Assembly: GCF_039769985.1 (NCBI RefSeq)
Contig: NZ_JBDNCH010000002.1
Coordinates: 310,001 to 374,000 of the forward strand
DNA from: Ponticoccus litoralis
GTDB taxonomy: Bacteria > Pseudomonadota > Alphaproteobacteria > Rhodobacterales > Rhodobacteraceae
Direction of reading: 5' to 3'
Length of the DNA stretch: 64,000 bases
Part shown: in pieces, positions 36,340 to 45,886 of the stretch
Layout: each line of letters opens with the position of its first letter
How positions within the stretch are numbered: the stretch's first letter is position 1
Translations under genes and position numbers: made by a program
The notes under the pieces: model-generated
Databases searched by the model: none
Told to the model about the DNA's origin: nothing
What the model saw: the letters and a program-made list of their open reading frames with translations, nothing else

Positions 36340-36882
36340 ATGATCACCGGACATGTCTTCGTCGCCTGCTCTCTGGACGGGTTCATCGCGCGCAGCGACC
36401 ACGGGCTGGACTGGCTGTCGCATCCCGGCACCGAGGACGAGGAACACGGTTACGAGGATTTCCTCGCCGGGATCGACGGGATCGTCATGGGCAGCGCATC
36501 CTACCGGAAGGTGCGCAGCTTCCCCGAATGGCCCTACGACAAGCCGGTGGTGGTTCTCAGCGAAAGCCTGCACCCCGAAGACATCCCCGAGGACCTGCAC
36601 GACCGCCTGCGCCTGAGCCGCGCGCGCCCGGTCCGCCTGATGGAAACGCTGGAGGCCGAGGGCTGGCGAAACGTCTACGTCGACGGCGGCGCGGTCATCC
36701 AGTCCTTCCTGCGCGCCGGCCTGATCTCGGAGATGACGATCACCCATGTTCCGGTGCTGATCGGCTCGGGCCGCCGCCTGTTCGGCGCGCTCGAAGAGGA
36801 CATCCCCTTCGACCTGATGGAAACGCGCAGCTTCCGCTCCGGACTTGTCTCGACCCGCTATCGACTGCGCCCGAAAGCCTGA
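36340..36882 (+). CDS. dihydrofolate reductase family protein (RibD C-terminal-like)
   Basis: A 180-residue protein opening V-F-V-A-C-S-L-D-G-F-I-A-R and containing V-M-G-S-A-S-Y, V-V-L-S-E-S-L, and V-Y-V-D-G-G-A-V-I-Q-S-F-L-R-A-G-L-I, the NADPH-binding features of RibD_C/DHFR-like reductases. The true substrate of these stand-alone proteins is usually unknown. It is three bases from the DUF294 gene and so probably co-transcribed. Confidence 0.88.
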   Translation: MITGHVFVACSLDGFIARSDHGLDWLSHPGTEDEEHGYEDFLAGIDGIVMGSASYRKVRSFPEWPYDKPVVVLSESLHPEDIPEDLHDRLRLSRARPVRLMETLEAEGWRNVYVDGGAVIQSFLRAGLISEMTITHVPVLIGSGRRLFGALEEDIPFDLMETRSFRSGLVSTRYRLRPKA

Positions 36883-36885
36883 CCC

Positions 36886-38709
36886 ATGCCGCTGGACCGC
36901 ACCGCCCTCGACCGCTTCTTCGCCGCCCTGCACCCCTATGACGCGCTGGAGCCCGGGACGCGCGCGGCCCTGATCGCCGCGTTCCGCGAACAGGCGGTGC
37001 CTGCGCATCAGCCGGTCTATACGCTGGGCGACCCGCTGGACGGGCTGTACCTGATCCACAGCGGGCGGGTCGAGGTGCGCGACGGGAATGGCGCGCAGCT
37101 GTCGCTTCTGGGTCCGCGCAACTCCTTCGGCGAACGCGGGCTGATGCGCGACGGCATCGCCGTGACCAGCGCGCGCACGACAGAAGACACGGTGCTGCTG
37201 GTGCTGCCCCGGCCCGCCTTCCTGACGCTGGTGGAACGCGAACCGGCGGCTGCGCGCTTCTTCGACCGGCAAAGACCGGCGCGCGCGCAACGCTCTGACC
37301 TTCTGACCAGCCGGGTCGAGACGCTGATGGCCCGCGATCCCCTGACCTGCGCGCCCAATGCCACGGTGCAGGCGGCGGCGCAGGCCATGTCGGCGCGCCA
37401 CGTCTCGTCGATCTGCGTGACCGATGGCGACAGGCTGAAGGGCATCGCCACGATCCGCGACATATCCGGCAAGGTGGTGGGGGGCGGCCTGCCCTACGAC
37501 ACGCCCGTCACGCAGGTGATGAGCGCCGCGCCGATCACCCTGCCGCCCTCGGCCATCGGGTCGGACGTGCTGCACATGATGATGGAACGCCGCATCGGCC
37601 ACGTGCCGATCTGCGAGGGCACGCGGCTGGTGGGCATGGTCACCCAGACCGACCTGACGCGCTTTCAGGCCACCACCTCCGCCGAGCTGGTCTCCGAGAT
37701 CGCGCAGGCCCCCGATGCCGCCGCCATGGCCCGGGTGACGGCCCGCATTCCCCGGCTGCTGGTGCAGCTGGTGGCGGGTGGCGCCCGGCACGAGGTTGTG
37801 ACGCGGCTGATCACCGACATTTCCGACACCTGCACCCGGCGCCTGTTGACGCTGGGCGAAGAGGCGCTTGGCCCGGCGCCGGTGCCCTATCTCTGGCTGG
37901 CCTGCGGCAGTCAGGGGCGACAGGAGCAGACCGGCGTCAGCGATCAGGACAACTGCCTGATCCTCGACGATGCGGTGACCGACGACCAGCGGGGCTGGTT
38001 CGCGCAACTGGCCGATTTCGTCTGCACCGGCCTCGACACCTGCGGTTACGTCTTCTGCCCCGGCGAGATGATGGCGACCAACCCGCGCTGGTGCCAGCCG
38101 CTGGAGACATGGCGCGGCTACTTCCGCAGCTGGATCGCCCGCCCCTCGCCCGAGGCGCAGATGCTGGCCTCGGTGATGTTCGACCTGCGTCCGATCGGCG
38201 GCACGCTAACGCTGTTCGACGCACTGCGCGAAGAGACCCTCGCCGCCGCCGCGAAGAACTCGATCTTCGTCGCGCATATGGTCTCGAACGGGCTGAAGCA
38301 TCAGCCGCCGCTGGGCCTGTGGCGCGGCTTCGCCACGATCCGCTCGGGCGAGCACCGCAACAGCATCGACCTGAAGCTGAACGGCGTTGTGCCGGTGCTG
38401 GACCTCGCCCGCATCTATGCGTTGCAGGGGCAGCTGACACCCGTCAACACCCGCGCCCGGCTGGAGGCGGCAACCGCCGCCGGGGTGCTGTCGGCCACCG
38501 GCGGGCGCGACCTGCTGGATGCCTACGACCTGATCGCCGAAACCCGGCTGGAGCATCAGGCCCGCCGGATCAAATCCGGCGCGCGGCCCGACAACTACCT
38601 GATGCCCGCCGATCTGTCGGACTTTGAGCGAAGTCATTTGCGCGACGCCTTCGTCGTGATCAAGTCGCTGCAATCGGCACTGGGCCACGGCAAGGGCATG
38701 CTGGGGTGA
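36886..38709 (+). CDS. cyclic-nucleotide-binding/CBS/DUF294 putative nucleotidyltransferase
   Basis: A 607-residue cytosolic protein. Order: cNMP-binding-like domain (residues 15-130; G-L-Y-L-I-H-S-G-R-V-E-V), two CBS repeats (about 145-265), a DUF294 nucleotidyltransferase-like domain with C-G-S-Q-G-R-Q-E-Q and S-D-Q-D-N, and the DUF294 C-terminal helical domain. It resembles GlnD-like uridylyltransferases. It commonly accompanies DUF4212/ActP and an exonuclease gene in proteobacterial acetate-uptake loci. Its substrate is not established; CBS domains suggest adenylate sensing, which fits the AMP-generating Acs. Confidence 0.88.
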   Translation: MPLDRTALDRFFAALHPYDALEPGTRAALIAAFREQAVPAHQPVYTLGDPLDGLYLIHSGRVEVRDGNGAQLSLLGPRNSFGERGLMRDGIAVTSARTTEDTVLLVLPRPAFLTLVEREPAAARFFDRQRPARAQRSDLLTSRVETLMARDPLTCAPNATVQAAAQAMSARHVSSICVTDGDRLKGIATIRDISGKVVGGGLPYDTPVTQVMSAAPITLPPSAIGSDVLHMMMERRIGHVPICEGTRLVGMVTQTDLTRFQATTSAELVSEIAQAPDAAAMARVTARIPRLLVQLVAGGARHEVVTRLITDISDTCTRRLLTLGEEALGPAPVPYLWLACGSQGRQEQTGVSDQDNCLILDDAVTDDQRGWFAQLADFVCTGLDTCGYVFCPGEMMATNPRWCQPLETWRGYFRSWIARPSPEAQMLASVMFDLRPIGGTLTLFDALREETLAAAAKNSIFVAHMVSNGLKHQPPLGLWRGFATIRSGEHRNSIDLKLNGVVPVLDLARIYALQGQLTPVNTRARLEAATAAGVLSATGGRDLLDAYDLIAETRLEHQARRIKSGARPDNYLMPADLSDFERSHLRDAFVVIKSLQSALGHGKGMLG

Positions 38710-38710
38710 G

Positions 38711-38840
38711 CCCCGATCCGCATAGCGGCGAAGGCTCCGGGGGCGCCTTCGAGGGGCGAACGGGCAGAGCCCCGACAGGCCCCGATTCGCATAGCGGCGG
38801 AGGGAGGCGCGTCGGGGAGATCCCGGCCCGCATAGCGGCA
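38711..38840. repeat. three short repeats with core CGCATAGCGGC
   Basis: CCCCGATCCGCATAGCGGCG (38711-38730), CCCCGATTCGCATAGCGGCG (38780-38799) and a weaker copy at 38821-38840 lie in the 259-base gap after the DUF294 gene. Spacing is 69 and 41 bases. No gene is seen here. Confidence 0.6.
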
Positions 38841-38968
38841 GGCGCTCGGGGCGCGCGTCTGCGCGGGGAACGAAAGAGCCATGGCGCCGTGTGACGGCGG
38901 CGTGAGAGCGCGGGACAGTTGAGGACGGGGCGCATACCCAGCACGGGACAACCCCAGGGGAGGAATGG

Positions 38969-39469
38969 ATGTTTTTCGAGTTGATCGCCGTCTTCGTGGC
39001 GGGCTTCGCCGGGGCCGGTGCGGCAATGATCCTGCGCAAGATGACCGGGGGCCGCCTGCCGCGCTGGCTGGTGCCGGTGGGGGCCGGTGCGGCCATGCTC
39101 GCGGCCACGATCTCCAGCGAGTACACGTGGTACGCGCGCACCGCCGCCGCCCTGCCCGAGGACATGCAGGTCGCCCAGACCGTCGAGAGCCGCGCCGCCT
39201 GGCGGCCCTGGACCTACGTCTTTCCGCTGACCGACCGCTTTGTCGCCGTCGATGTGGGCGGCCTGCGCGCCAACCGGCAGACGACGGATCTCTACCTTGC
39301 CGAGATGGCCTTCTTCGCCCGGTGGCGCCCGGTCACGCAGGTGCAGATCATGGTGGACTGCGCCGGAAACCGCCGCGCCGACCCGACCATGGGCGACGGC
39401 TCGGACCCGGTCTGGCGCGATGTCGGCCCCGAAGACCCGGTGGTGCAGACCGTCTGCGCGGAGACCTGA
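38969..39469 (+). CDS. membrane protein of unknown function
   Basis: A 166-residue protein with two N-terminal hydrophobic helices (F-F-E-L-I-A-V-F-V-A-G-F-A-G-A-G and W-L-V-P-V-G-A-G-A-A-M-L-A-A-T) and a soluble C-terminal domain with a single cysteine pair (V-D-C-A-G and T-V-C). I cannot name the family. It ends one base before the exonuclease gene, so the two are likely translated together. GGGGAGGA lies upstream of the ATG. Confidence 0.75.
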   Translation: MFFELIAVFVAGFAGAGAAMILRKMTGGRLPRWLVPVGAGAAMLAATISSEYTWYARTAAALPEDMQVAQTVESRAAWRPWTYVFPLTDRFVAVDVGGLRANRQTTDLYLAEMAFFARWRPVTQVQIMVDCAGNRRADPTMGDGSDPVWRDVGPEDPVVQTVCAET

Positions 39470-39470
39470 G

Positions 39471-40881
39471 ATGCTGGCCAGCCTGTCGCTTCGCCTGCGG
39501 GTCTTCCTGTTCTTCTGCCTGATCGCGCTTGGCGGCACGCTGATCCTTGGCGCTTCGCTCTGGGCTGGCCTGAGCCGGGCGCTGACCACCACGCCGCAGA
39601 ACGGCTTTGTCCTTGCGGGCATCCTGTCGATCTTCGGACTGACCGCCCTGACCGCCGGGGTCTGGCTGCTGTTCGATGAAAACGTGGCGAAACCCATCGA
39701 ACGGCTCTCGGCGGGGATGCGGGCCCGCGCCCACGCCGGCGTCGCCGTCGAGGTGGACGCCCGGGCCGCGCGCTACCTCGGCGACCTCGGGCCCGCCGCC
39801 TCTGCGGTGACCGAGGCACTGGCGCAGAACGCCATGAGCACCGCGCAGAGGGTCGCGGCAGAGACCGAGCGGCTGGCACAGGAACGCGAACGCCTGACCG
39901 CCCTGCTGACAGAGATCCCGGTGGCGATGATGCTGATCAACAGCGCCGGGCAGATCGTGCTCTACGACGGACAGGCCGCAGAGGTGCTGTCCACCCTCGG
40001 CATGCCCCGGCTGAACGCCCCGCTGACGGATTACTTCGACGCAGGCTCACTGGACCGCGCGCGCGGGCGGGTGAACCGCTCGGGCAAGGAGGCGCGCTGC
40101 GTGCTGACCTCGCGCGATGGCGCGCAAAGCTTCGACGCCCGGATGAAGCCGATGGACGCGGGCGGCTACCTGCTGATCGTCGACGCGGCCCATACCGACA
40201 TCCCGCCAGAGGCGGCCCGCCCGCTGGTCTACGACTTTGCCCTGCTGACCGCGCGCTCCGGAGAGATCGGCGACGAGACCCCCCTGTGCGACCTGACCTA
40301 TACGGTCTTCGACACCGAAACGACGGGCCTGCTGCCGCATAAGGACGAGATCGTGCAGCTGGGCGCCCTGCGGGTTCTAGGCGAGCCGGATCGTGCCGGG
40401 CGAGACGATCGACCAGCTTGTCGACCCCGGTCGCCCGATCCCGCCGTCCGCCACGCGGGTGCATCACGTGACCGACGCCATGGTCGCGGGCAAGCCCGAC
40501 ATCTCCGAGGCCGGGCGGCGCTTTCACAGCTTCGCGCAGGGTTCGGTGATCGTGGCCCATAACGCGCCCTTCGACATGGCCTTCCTGCGCCGCCACCGGG
40601 CGCGGATGGGGGTCGAGTGGCACAATCCGGTGCTGGATACGGTTCTGCTGTCGGCGGTGCTGTTCGGCGCGTCGGAGACGCATACGCTGGACGCCCTGTG
40701 CCAGCGGCTTGGCGTCACCATCCCCGAGCGGCTGCGGCATACGGCGATGGGCGATGCGCAGGCCACCGCAGAGGTGCTGATCCACATGCTGCCGATGCTT
40801 CAGGCGCGCGGGCTGACGACGCTGGGCGCGGTGCTTGCAGAGACCCGCCGCCATGGCCGCCTGCTCGAAGACCTGAACTGA
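39471..40881 (+). CDS. membrane-sensor protein fused to DnaQ-type 3'-5' exonuclease (frameshifted)
   Basis: About 469 residues after correction. The N-terminus has two membrane helices (V-F-L-F-F-C-L-I-A-L and G-F-V-L-A-G-I-L-S-I-F-G-L) and a HAMP-like segment ending in a coiled coil rich in A-E-T-E-R-L-A-Q-E-R. A PAS-like domain follows (I-P-V-A-M-M-L-I-N-S-A-G-Q-I-V-L-Y). The C-terminal DEDDh exonuclease has F-D-T-E-T-T-G, H-N-A-P-F-D-M-A-F and H-T-A-M-G-D-A-Q-A-T. One extra base near 40377 separates exonuclease motif I from II. It is often labelled polymerase III epsilon, but the sensor part argues for a signalling or nucleotide-turnover role in the acetate locus. Confidence 0.85.
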
Positions 40882-40889
40882 GGCGGGGC

Positions 40890-40935
40890 CGAATTCTTCC
40901 AAAGAATTCGAACCGGTTTCTTTGCAAGAAACCGG
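40890..40935. terminator. two adjacent perfect hairpins, likely bidirectional terminator
   Basis: CGAATTCTT-cca-AAGAATTCG (40890-40910) and CCGGTTTCTT-tgc-AAGAAACCGG (40913-40935) sit between the convergent exonuclease and regulator genes. Both have perfect stems of 9-10 pairs and 3-base loops. Confidence 0.7.
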
Positions 40936-40939
40936 CGCC

Positions 40940-41857
40940 CTACTCCAGAAACCCGCGCTCCGCGATCAGCGCCAGCAGCCGTTTCAGCGTGTCGTCCAGC
41001 GACGCGCCCGAGGTGTCCAGCTGCGCATGGGCCCGCTCGTAAAGCGCCTCGCGCGCCTGCAGGATCGACCGCAGATCGTTCATCGCCTCGGGGTTGCCCG
41101 CCATCGGGCGCTCGTCCCCCTGCGCGCGAACCCGCTCCATATGCTCGGTCGCGCTGGCCTTCAGCCAGATCGTGTGGAAATGCGACAGCAGCCGGTGATA
41201 GGTCGCGGGCTCGGCCACGATGCCGCCGCCCACCGCCAGCACCAGCCGGTCGTGCGTCGCGACGACCCGGCTCAGCGCATCGGCCTCCAGCTTGCGATAG
41301 CCCTCCTGCCCATACAGCGCCATGATCTCCTCGACCGGCATGCCGCCCGCCAGCTCGATCTCGCGGTTGAGTTCGACGAAGGGCACGTCCAGCGCCTCTC
41401 CGGCAAGCTGTCCCAGCGTCGACTTGCCCGCCCCGCGCAGCCCGATCAGGCAGAGCCGTTGCGCCCGCTGGCCCTGCGGCTCCGTCGCCGTCAGCAGGCT
41501 CATGACCTGCGCCTGCACCGAACGCTCCGCGTCCCGGAACAGCTCGGTCATGCGCAGCACCTCCGAGGCCCGGGGATCGTCCTCGCCCACCAGCCACTCG
41601 ATCCTGAGATCAAGCGCGATGGCCACCCGCATCAGCAGGCCGATCGAGATATTGCCCTCTCCGGATTCCAGCTGCGCGAGGTAGCGCGGCGACACGCCCG
41701 AAATCTCGGCCAGCACGCGCCGGGGGATGTTGCGCCGCGCGCGCGCCTGCCGCACCCGCTCGCCCACCCGCGCAAGCAGTTCACCCACCGCAACATCGAT
41801 CAGCGCCGCGCCGTCGACCTTCGTGGTCCTGCCGTCGAAAGAGGTGATCTCTGCCAT
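40940..41857 (-). CDS. HTH (XRE) regulator with shikimate-kinase-like domain, BoxR/BzdR type
   Basis: A 305-residue protein. Residues 25-85 are an XRE helix-turn-helix (R-R-V-L-A-E-I-S-G-V-S-P-R-Y-L-A-Q-L-E-S-G). Residues about 130-300 are a shikimate-kinase-like domain with P-loop G-L-R-G-A-G-K-S-T and A-V-G-G-G-I-V. In BzdR and BoxR this domain binds benzoyl-CoA and relieves repression. A CoA-ligase gene lies 70 bases upstream on the same strand, suggesting that its product, an aromatic acyl-CoA, is the inducer. True shikimate kinase is shorter and lacks the HTH. Confidence 0.9.
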   Translation of the reverse strand: MAEITSFDGRTTKVDGAALIDVAVGELLARVGERVRQARARRNIPRRVLAEISGVSPRYLAQLESGEGNISIGLLMRVAIALDLRIEWLVGEDDPRASEVLRMTELFRDAERSVQAQVMSLLTATEPQGQRAQRLCLIGLRGAGKSTLGQLAGEALDVPFVELNREIELAGGMPVEEIMALYGQEGYRKLEADALSRVVATHDRLVLAVGGGIVAEPATYHRLLSHFHTIWLKASATEHMERVRAQGDERPMAGNPEAMNDLRSILQAREALYERAHAQLDTSGASLDDTLKRLLALIAERGFLE

Positions 41858-41881
41858 CTGCGCCCGCGCTTATGAACTATA

Positions 41882-41895
41882 GTGCATTTTGGCAC
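41882..41895. promoter_or_regulatory. candidate operator of the BoxR-like regulator
   Basis: GTGC-ATTTTG-GCAC is a palindrome in the 69-base gap upstream of the regulator start, just after the CoA-ligase stop. It contains the TGCA element typical of this family and resembles the palindrome at 48773-48784. Confidence 0.45.
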
Positions 41896-41926
41896 GGGGC
41901 GGACCCGGGTGCAATCGCCCCGGGCC

Positions 41927-43705
41927 TCAGGCCCGCACCACCGCCGGGTCATCGGAATACAGCCGGTCGAGCAGGCCCGCGCGCCGGGCCAGCACCTTGC
42001 GGAAATTGAGGTTGCCCTTGGCGGTGATCTCTCCGTCGCCCAGCGAGGGCGGCTCTGCCAGCACCAGCACCCGCGCGATATGGCTGGCCGATCCATGTGC
42101 CCCGCGCGCCGCCAGCCGCTGTGCCAGCGCCGCGCGCAGGTCGGGGCCGTCGATCAGCCCCTCGGCTTCCTGCCCCAGCCCCGCCGCCTCGGTCGAGGGA
42201 AAGACCAGCACGCCGATCTCGCCCCGGTCGGCGCCGCAGATCACCAGATCCTGCGCCAGCGGCGCCAGATCCCTCAGCAGCTCCAGCCGCAGGGTCGCCG
42301 CCCGCACCCATGTGCCGGTCAGCAGCTTGAAGTCCTCGGATATCCGCCCGTCGAAGCGCATGCCCTTGTTCAGGTCGTCCGGATCGACCAGGCGCACCGC
42401 ATCGCCGGTGACAAAGAACCCCTCTTCATCAAAGGCTTCCGCCGTCTTCTTCGCGTCATGCAGGTAGCCCGGCATGATGTTCGGCCCCCTGACGCGGATC
42501 TCGCAGCGCATTGCGGCATCGGGCAGCAGCTTGACCTCCACCCCGGTCAGCGGCACCCCGATGATGCCCGACCGGTCCGTGGGCTCGTGCTGCAAGACGC
42601 AGGCGGGCCCGGTCTCCGTCAGCCCCCAGGACGAGGTCATCAGCGGCACGTCGCCCCGCACCGCGCGGGCCATGTCCTCGAGATCGGTCCAGACGTCCTG
42701 CGGCAGCGAGGCCCCGGCGTAGAAGATCATGTCGAGGTCGCGGAACCAGGTCTCGCGCAGGCCCGCATCCGCCTTCATCGCGTCGCGCAGCTGGGCAAAG
42801 CCCACGGGCACGTTGAAGGCCAGCGTGGCGCTCTTCAGGCGGTTGTTCTCGATGGTCTGGCCGACCAGCGCGGGCGTCGGCTTGCCGCCGTCGACATACA
42901 GCGCGCCGCCATTGGCGAGCATCATGTTGAAGTTGTGCGAGCCGCCGAAGACATGGTTCCACGGCAGCCAGTCGACGATGCAGGGCGGGCGCGCGCGCAG
43001 GAAGGGCAGCGCATCGGCCAGCTGGGTCTGGTTCGCGCACATCATGCGCTGGGTGGTCACCACCGCCTTGGGGTGCGAGGTCGACCCGCTGGTCATCAGG
43101 TATTTCGCCACGGTGTCGGGCGTGACCCGCGCCGCCGCTTCGTCGACGCCCGCCTCTTCGCCCATCAGCGAGGACAACGCCGTCATCCCCGCCCCGGCGT
43201 TGCGCGCGACGACCTTCTCCATCCCCTCCAGAACCGGCAGGGCCAGGGCCTCGGCATAGCGCGCCCCGTCGTCGGCAAAGACCATCGCGGGTTTCACCAG
43301 TTCGGCGCAATGCACCAATTGCGCGCGCGCCGCCGGGATCAGCGCATATTGCTCGGCCAGAGGCACGGTGGGCACACCCACGTATTGCGCCGCCAGCGTC
43401 AGCAAGCCGTGATCCACCCCATTGCCCGAGATCACCGAGGATCGGCGTATCCGCCCCCATGCCGCGGGCCAGCAACGCGCCCGCAAGCCGCCGCACCACC
43501 TGCCGCGCCTCGGCATAGGTGACCGCGCGCCAGCCCGCGCCCGACCGTTCGGCGATGAAGACCGCCCCGGGCGTCTCGGCGGCCCAGCGGTCCAGCCAGT
43601 CGCCGGTGCGCGCCGTCACCGGGCCAAGGTCATAGCCCGAGCGCAGCAGGATCGCCCCGTCCGCCCGGTCTTCGCGCCGGACCGCATGCGCCAGATAGCT
43701 GCCCA
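41927..43705 (-). CDS. AMP-dependent acyl-CoA synthetase, feruloyl-CoA-synthase-like (frameshifted)
   Basis: An ANL-family ligase of about 592 residues. Motifs: L-M-T-S-G-S-T-S-H-P-K-A (P-loop), L-P-W-N-H-V-F-G-G-S-H-N-F, W-G-L-T-E-T-G-P, F-F-V-T-G-D-A and the T-A-K-G-N-L-N-F-R-K C-terminal lysine. The L-P-W-N-H-V-F-G-G segment is characteristic of the feruloyl-CoA synthase branch. One extra base near 43436 breaks the N-terminal frame; removing it gives T-P-I-L-V-I-S-G-N-G-V. The start near 43705 (M-G-S-Y-L-A-H-A-V) is chosen by similarity. It should activate an aromatic acid imported by the linked TRAP transporter. Confidence 0.87.
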
Positions 43706-43716
43706 TCGCGCGGCCC

Positions 43717-44478
43717 TCAGCGCTGCGGCAGGCGCACGGCACCGTCCAGCCGGATCGTGGTGCCGTTCAGATAGGGGTTGGCGACGATCTGGCTGACCAT
43801 CTGCGCATATTCCGCCGGATCGCCCAGACGATGCGGAAAGGGGATATTGGCCACGATGCCCGCCGTCGTCTCTTCCGGCAGCCCCTCCATCATCGGCGTG
43901 TTGAACAGGCCCGGCGCGATGGCCATGACCCGGACGCCCTGCTTCGCCATCTCGCGCGCGGCAGGCAGGCACATGGCGGCAATCGCCCCCTTCGAGGCGG
44001 CATAGGCCGACTGCCCCACCTGCCCGTCCTGAAAGGCGACAGAGGCGGTGTTGACCACCACGCCGCGCTCACCGCTCTCCAGCGGCTCCAGCGCCATCAT
44101 CGCCCGCGCTGCATAGGACATGACGAAATAGGTGCCCATCAGGTTCACCCGGATGGTCTTTTCGAACAGATCGGTGGACAGCGCCCCGTTGCGCCCGACG
44201 ATCCGCGCCGCCAGCCCGATGCCCGCGCAGCTCACCGCCACGCGCGGCGCCCCCAGAACCGCGACCACCTCGTCCACCGCCGCCGCGACGGATCCCTCGT
44301 CGCCCACGTCCACCGCCACCGCATGGCCGCCGATCTCCGAGGCCATGGCCGCCCCGCGCGCCGCGTCGAAATCCAGGATGCCGACCCGCGCCCCCTCCGC
44401 CGCCAGCCGCCGCGCCGTCGCAGCCCCCGGGCCGCTCGCACCGCCGGTGACCAGCGCCACCTGCCCAGATATGTCCAT
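43717..44478 (-). CDS. short-chain dehydrogenase, 3-hydroxyacyl-CoA dehydrogenase type II-like
   Basis: A 253-residue SDR with T-G-G-A-S-G-P-G cofactor motif (G-x-x-x-G-x-G), N-T-A-S-V-A-F and the Y-A-A-S-K catalytic pair. The I-V-G-R-N-G-A and F-E-K-T-I-R-V-N-L-M-G-T-Y segments resemble HSD10/3-hydroxy-2-methylbutyryl-CoA dehydrogenases. In this locus it may oxidise a beta-hydroxy aromatic acyl-CoA during side-chain shortening, which is inference. It lies about 12 bases upstream of the ligase start. Confidence 0.88.
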   Translation of the reverse strand: MDISGQVALVTGGASGPGAATARRLAAEGARVGILDFDAARGAAMASEIGGHAVAVDVGDEGSVAAAVDEVVAVLGAPRVAVSCAGIGLAARIVGRNGALSTDLFEKTIRVNLMGTYFVMSYAARAMMALEPLESGERGVVVNTASVAFQDGQVGQSAYAASKGAIAAMCLPAAREMAKQGVRVMAIAPGLFNTPMMEGLPEETTAGIVANIPFPHRLGDPAEYAQMVSQIVANPYLNGTTIRLDGAVRLPQR

Positions 44479-44570
44479 CCTATCCTCCTTTCCCCGAACC
44501 CGGGGCTTCTTCTTGGTCCAAATACCCTTGGGGGTGAGGCGCCCCGGCGCCGAGGGGGCAAAGCCCCCCG

Positions 44571-45886
44571 CTACCCCGGCAACAGGAACAGGGTGATCGA
44601 CGGGAAGGCCACCAGGATGACCACCCGCACCAGGTCCGAGGCCACATAGTAGAGCACCGCCCGGTAGGTCTGGACCATCGGCGTCTCGGGCGACATCGCG
44701 TTGATCACGAAGAGGTTCATCCCAACCGGCGGCGTGATCAGCCCGACCTCGACCACGATCAGCACGAGGATGCCGAACCAGATCGCCACATGCTCGGGCG
44801 AGAGGCCGAAATCCAGCGCCGAGATCACCGGGAAGAAGATCGGGATGGTCAGCAGGATCATCGACAGGCTGTCCATGAAACAGCCCAGCACCAGGTAGAT
44901 CACCAGGATCACCGCCAGCACCGACAAGGGCGACATGCCCAGTTCCACCACCCAGGACGACAGTTCCTGCGGCACCCGGGTCCGGGCGAGGAAGGCATTG
45001 TAGAAGGCCGCGCCCAGCACGATGAAGAAGATCATCGCCGAGGACCGCGCCGTGTCGGTGAAACTGTCCAGCAGCGTCCGCCAGGTCAGCCCGCCCGAGG
45101 TCAGCGCGATGATCCCCGTGCCCAGCGCGCCTACCGCCGCGCCTTCGGTCGGCGTGAAGATGCCGCCGTAGATGCCGCCGACGACGGCGATGAAGACCAG
45201 CAGAACCGGCCAGACATCCAGAAGCGCGCGGAACCGCTCTGCCATCGGGACCGGGGCGCGCACACCGGCGCTGCCGGGGTTCATGCGCACGTAGATCGAG
45301 ATGGCGATCATGTAGCCGATGGCCGCCAGAACGCCCGGGATGAAGGCCGCGAGGAACAGCTTGGCGATGTTCTGTTCGGTCAGGATGGCATAGATCACCA
45401 GCACCACCGAGGGCGGGATCAGGATGCCCAGCGTGCCGCCCGCCGCCAGCGTGGCGGTGGAAAAGCCGCCGTCGTAGCCGTAGCGCTTCAGCTCTGGCAG
45501 GGACACGCGGCTCATGGTCGCCGCCGTGGCCAGCGACGAACCGCAGATGGCGCCGAAGCCCGCGCAGGCGCCGATGGCCGCCATGGCCACGCCCCCCGCC
45601 GGTGCCCGAGAAAGTTCTCGGCGGCCTTGAACAGCGACTGCGACATGCCGCCCAGCGTGGCGAAATAGCCCATCAGCAGGAACATCGGCACGATGGACAG
45701 CGAGTAGTTGGAGAATTGCGAATAGGCGAGGTCCTTCAGCTGCGCCAGCGGCAGCCGCGTGTTGCCCATGACCATCCACATGCCGGCGAAGCCGGTCGAG
45801 AACATCGCCAGACCGATGGGCACCCGCAGGAAGATCAGCAGCAGCAGCGCCGGAAAGGACCAGATGCCGATTTCGAGGTTGCTCAA
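44571..45886 (-). CDS. TRAP transporter large permease DctM type (frameshifted)
   Basis: A membrane protein of about 438 residues with around twelve helices: G-I-W-S-F-P-A-L-L-L-L-I-F-L-R-V-P-I-G opening, A-T-M-S-R-V-S-L-P-E, G-T-L-G-I-L-I-P-P-S, and G-L-I-T-P-P-V-G-M-N. One extra G near 45605 breaks the frame before the G-G-V-A-M-A-A-I-G-A-C-A-G-F-G-A block. Translation appears to start at TTG 45886, overlapping the DctQ stop as TTGA. It forms the sodium-driven channel. Confidence 0.9.

Noticed and set aside
40940..41857. Annotation as shikimate kinase (aroK)
   Set aside because: The N-terminal helix-turn-helix and the aromatic-catabolism context identify a BoxR/BzdR-type regulator.
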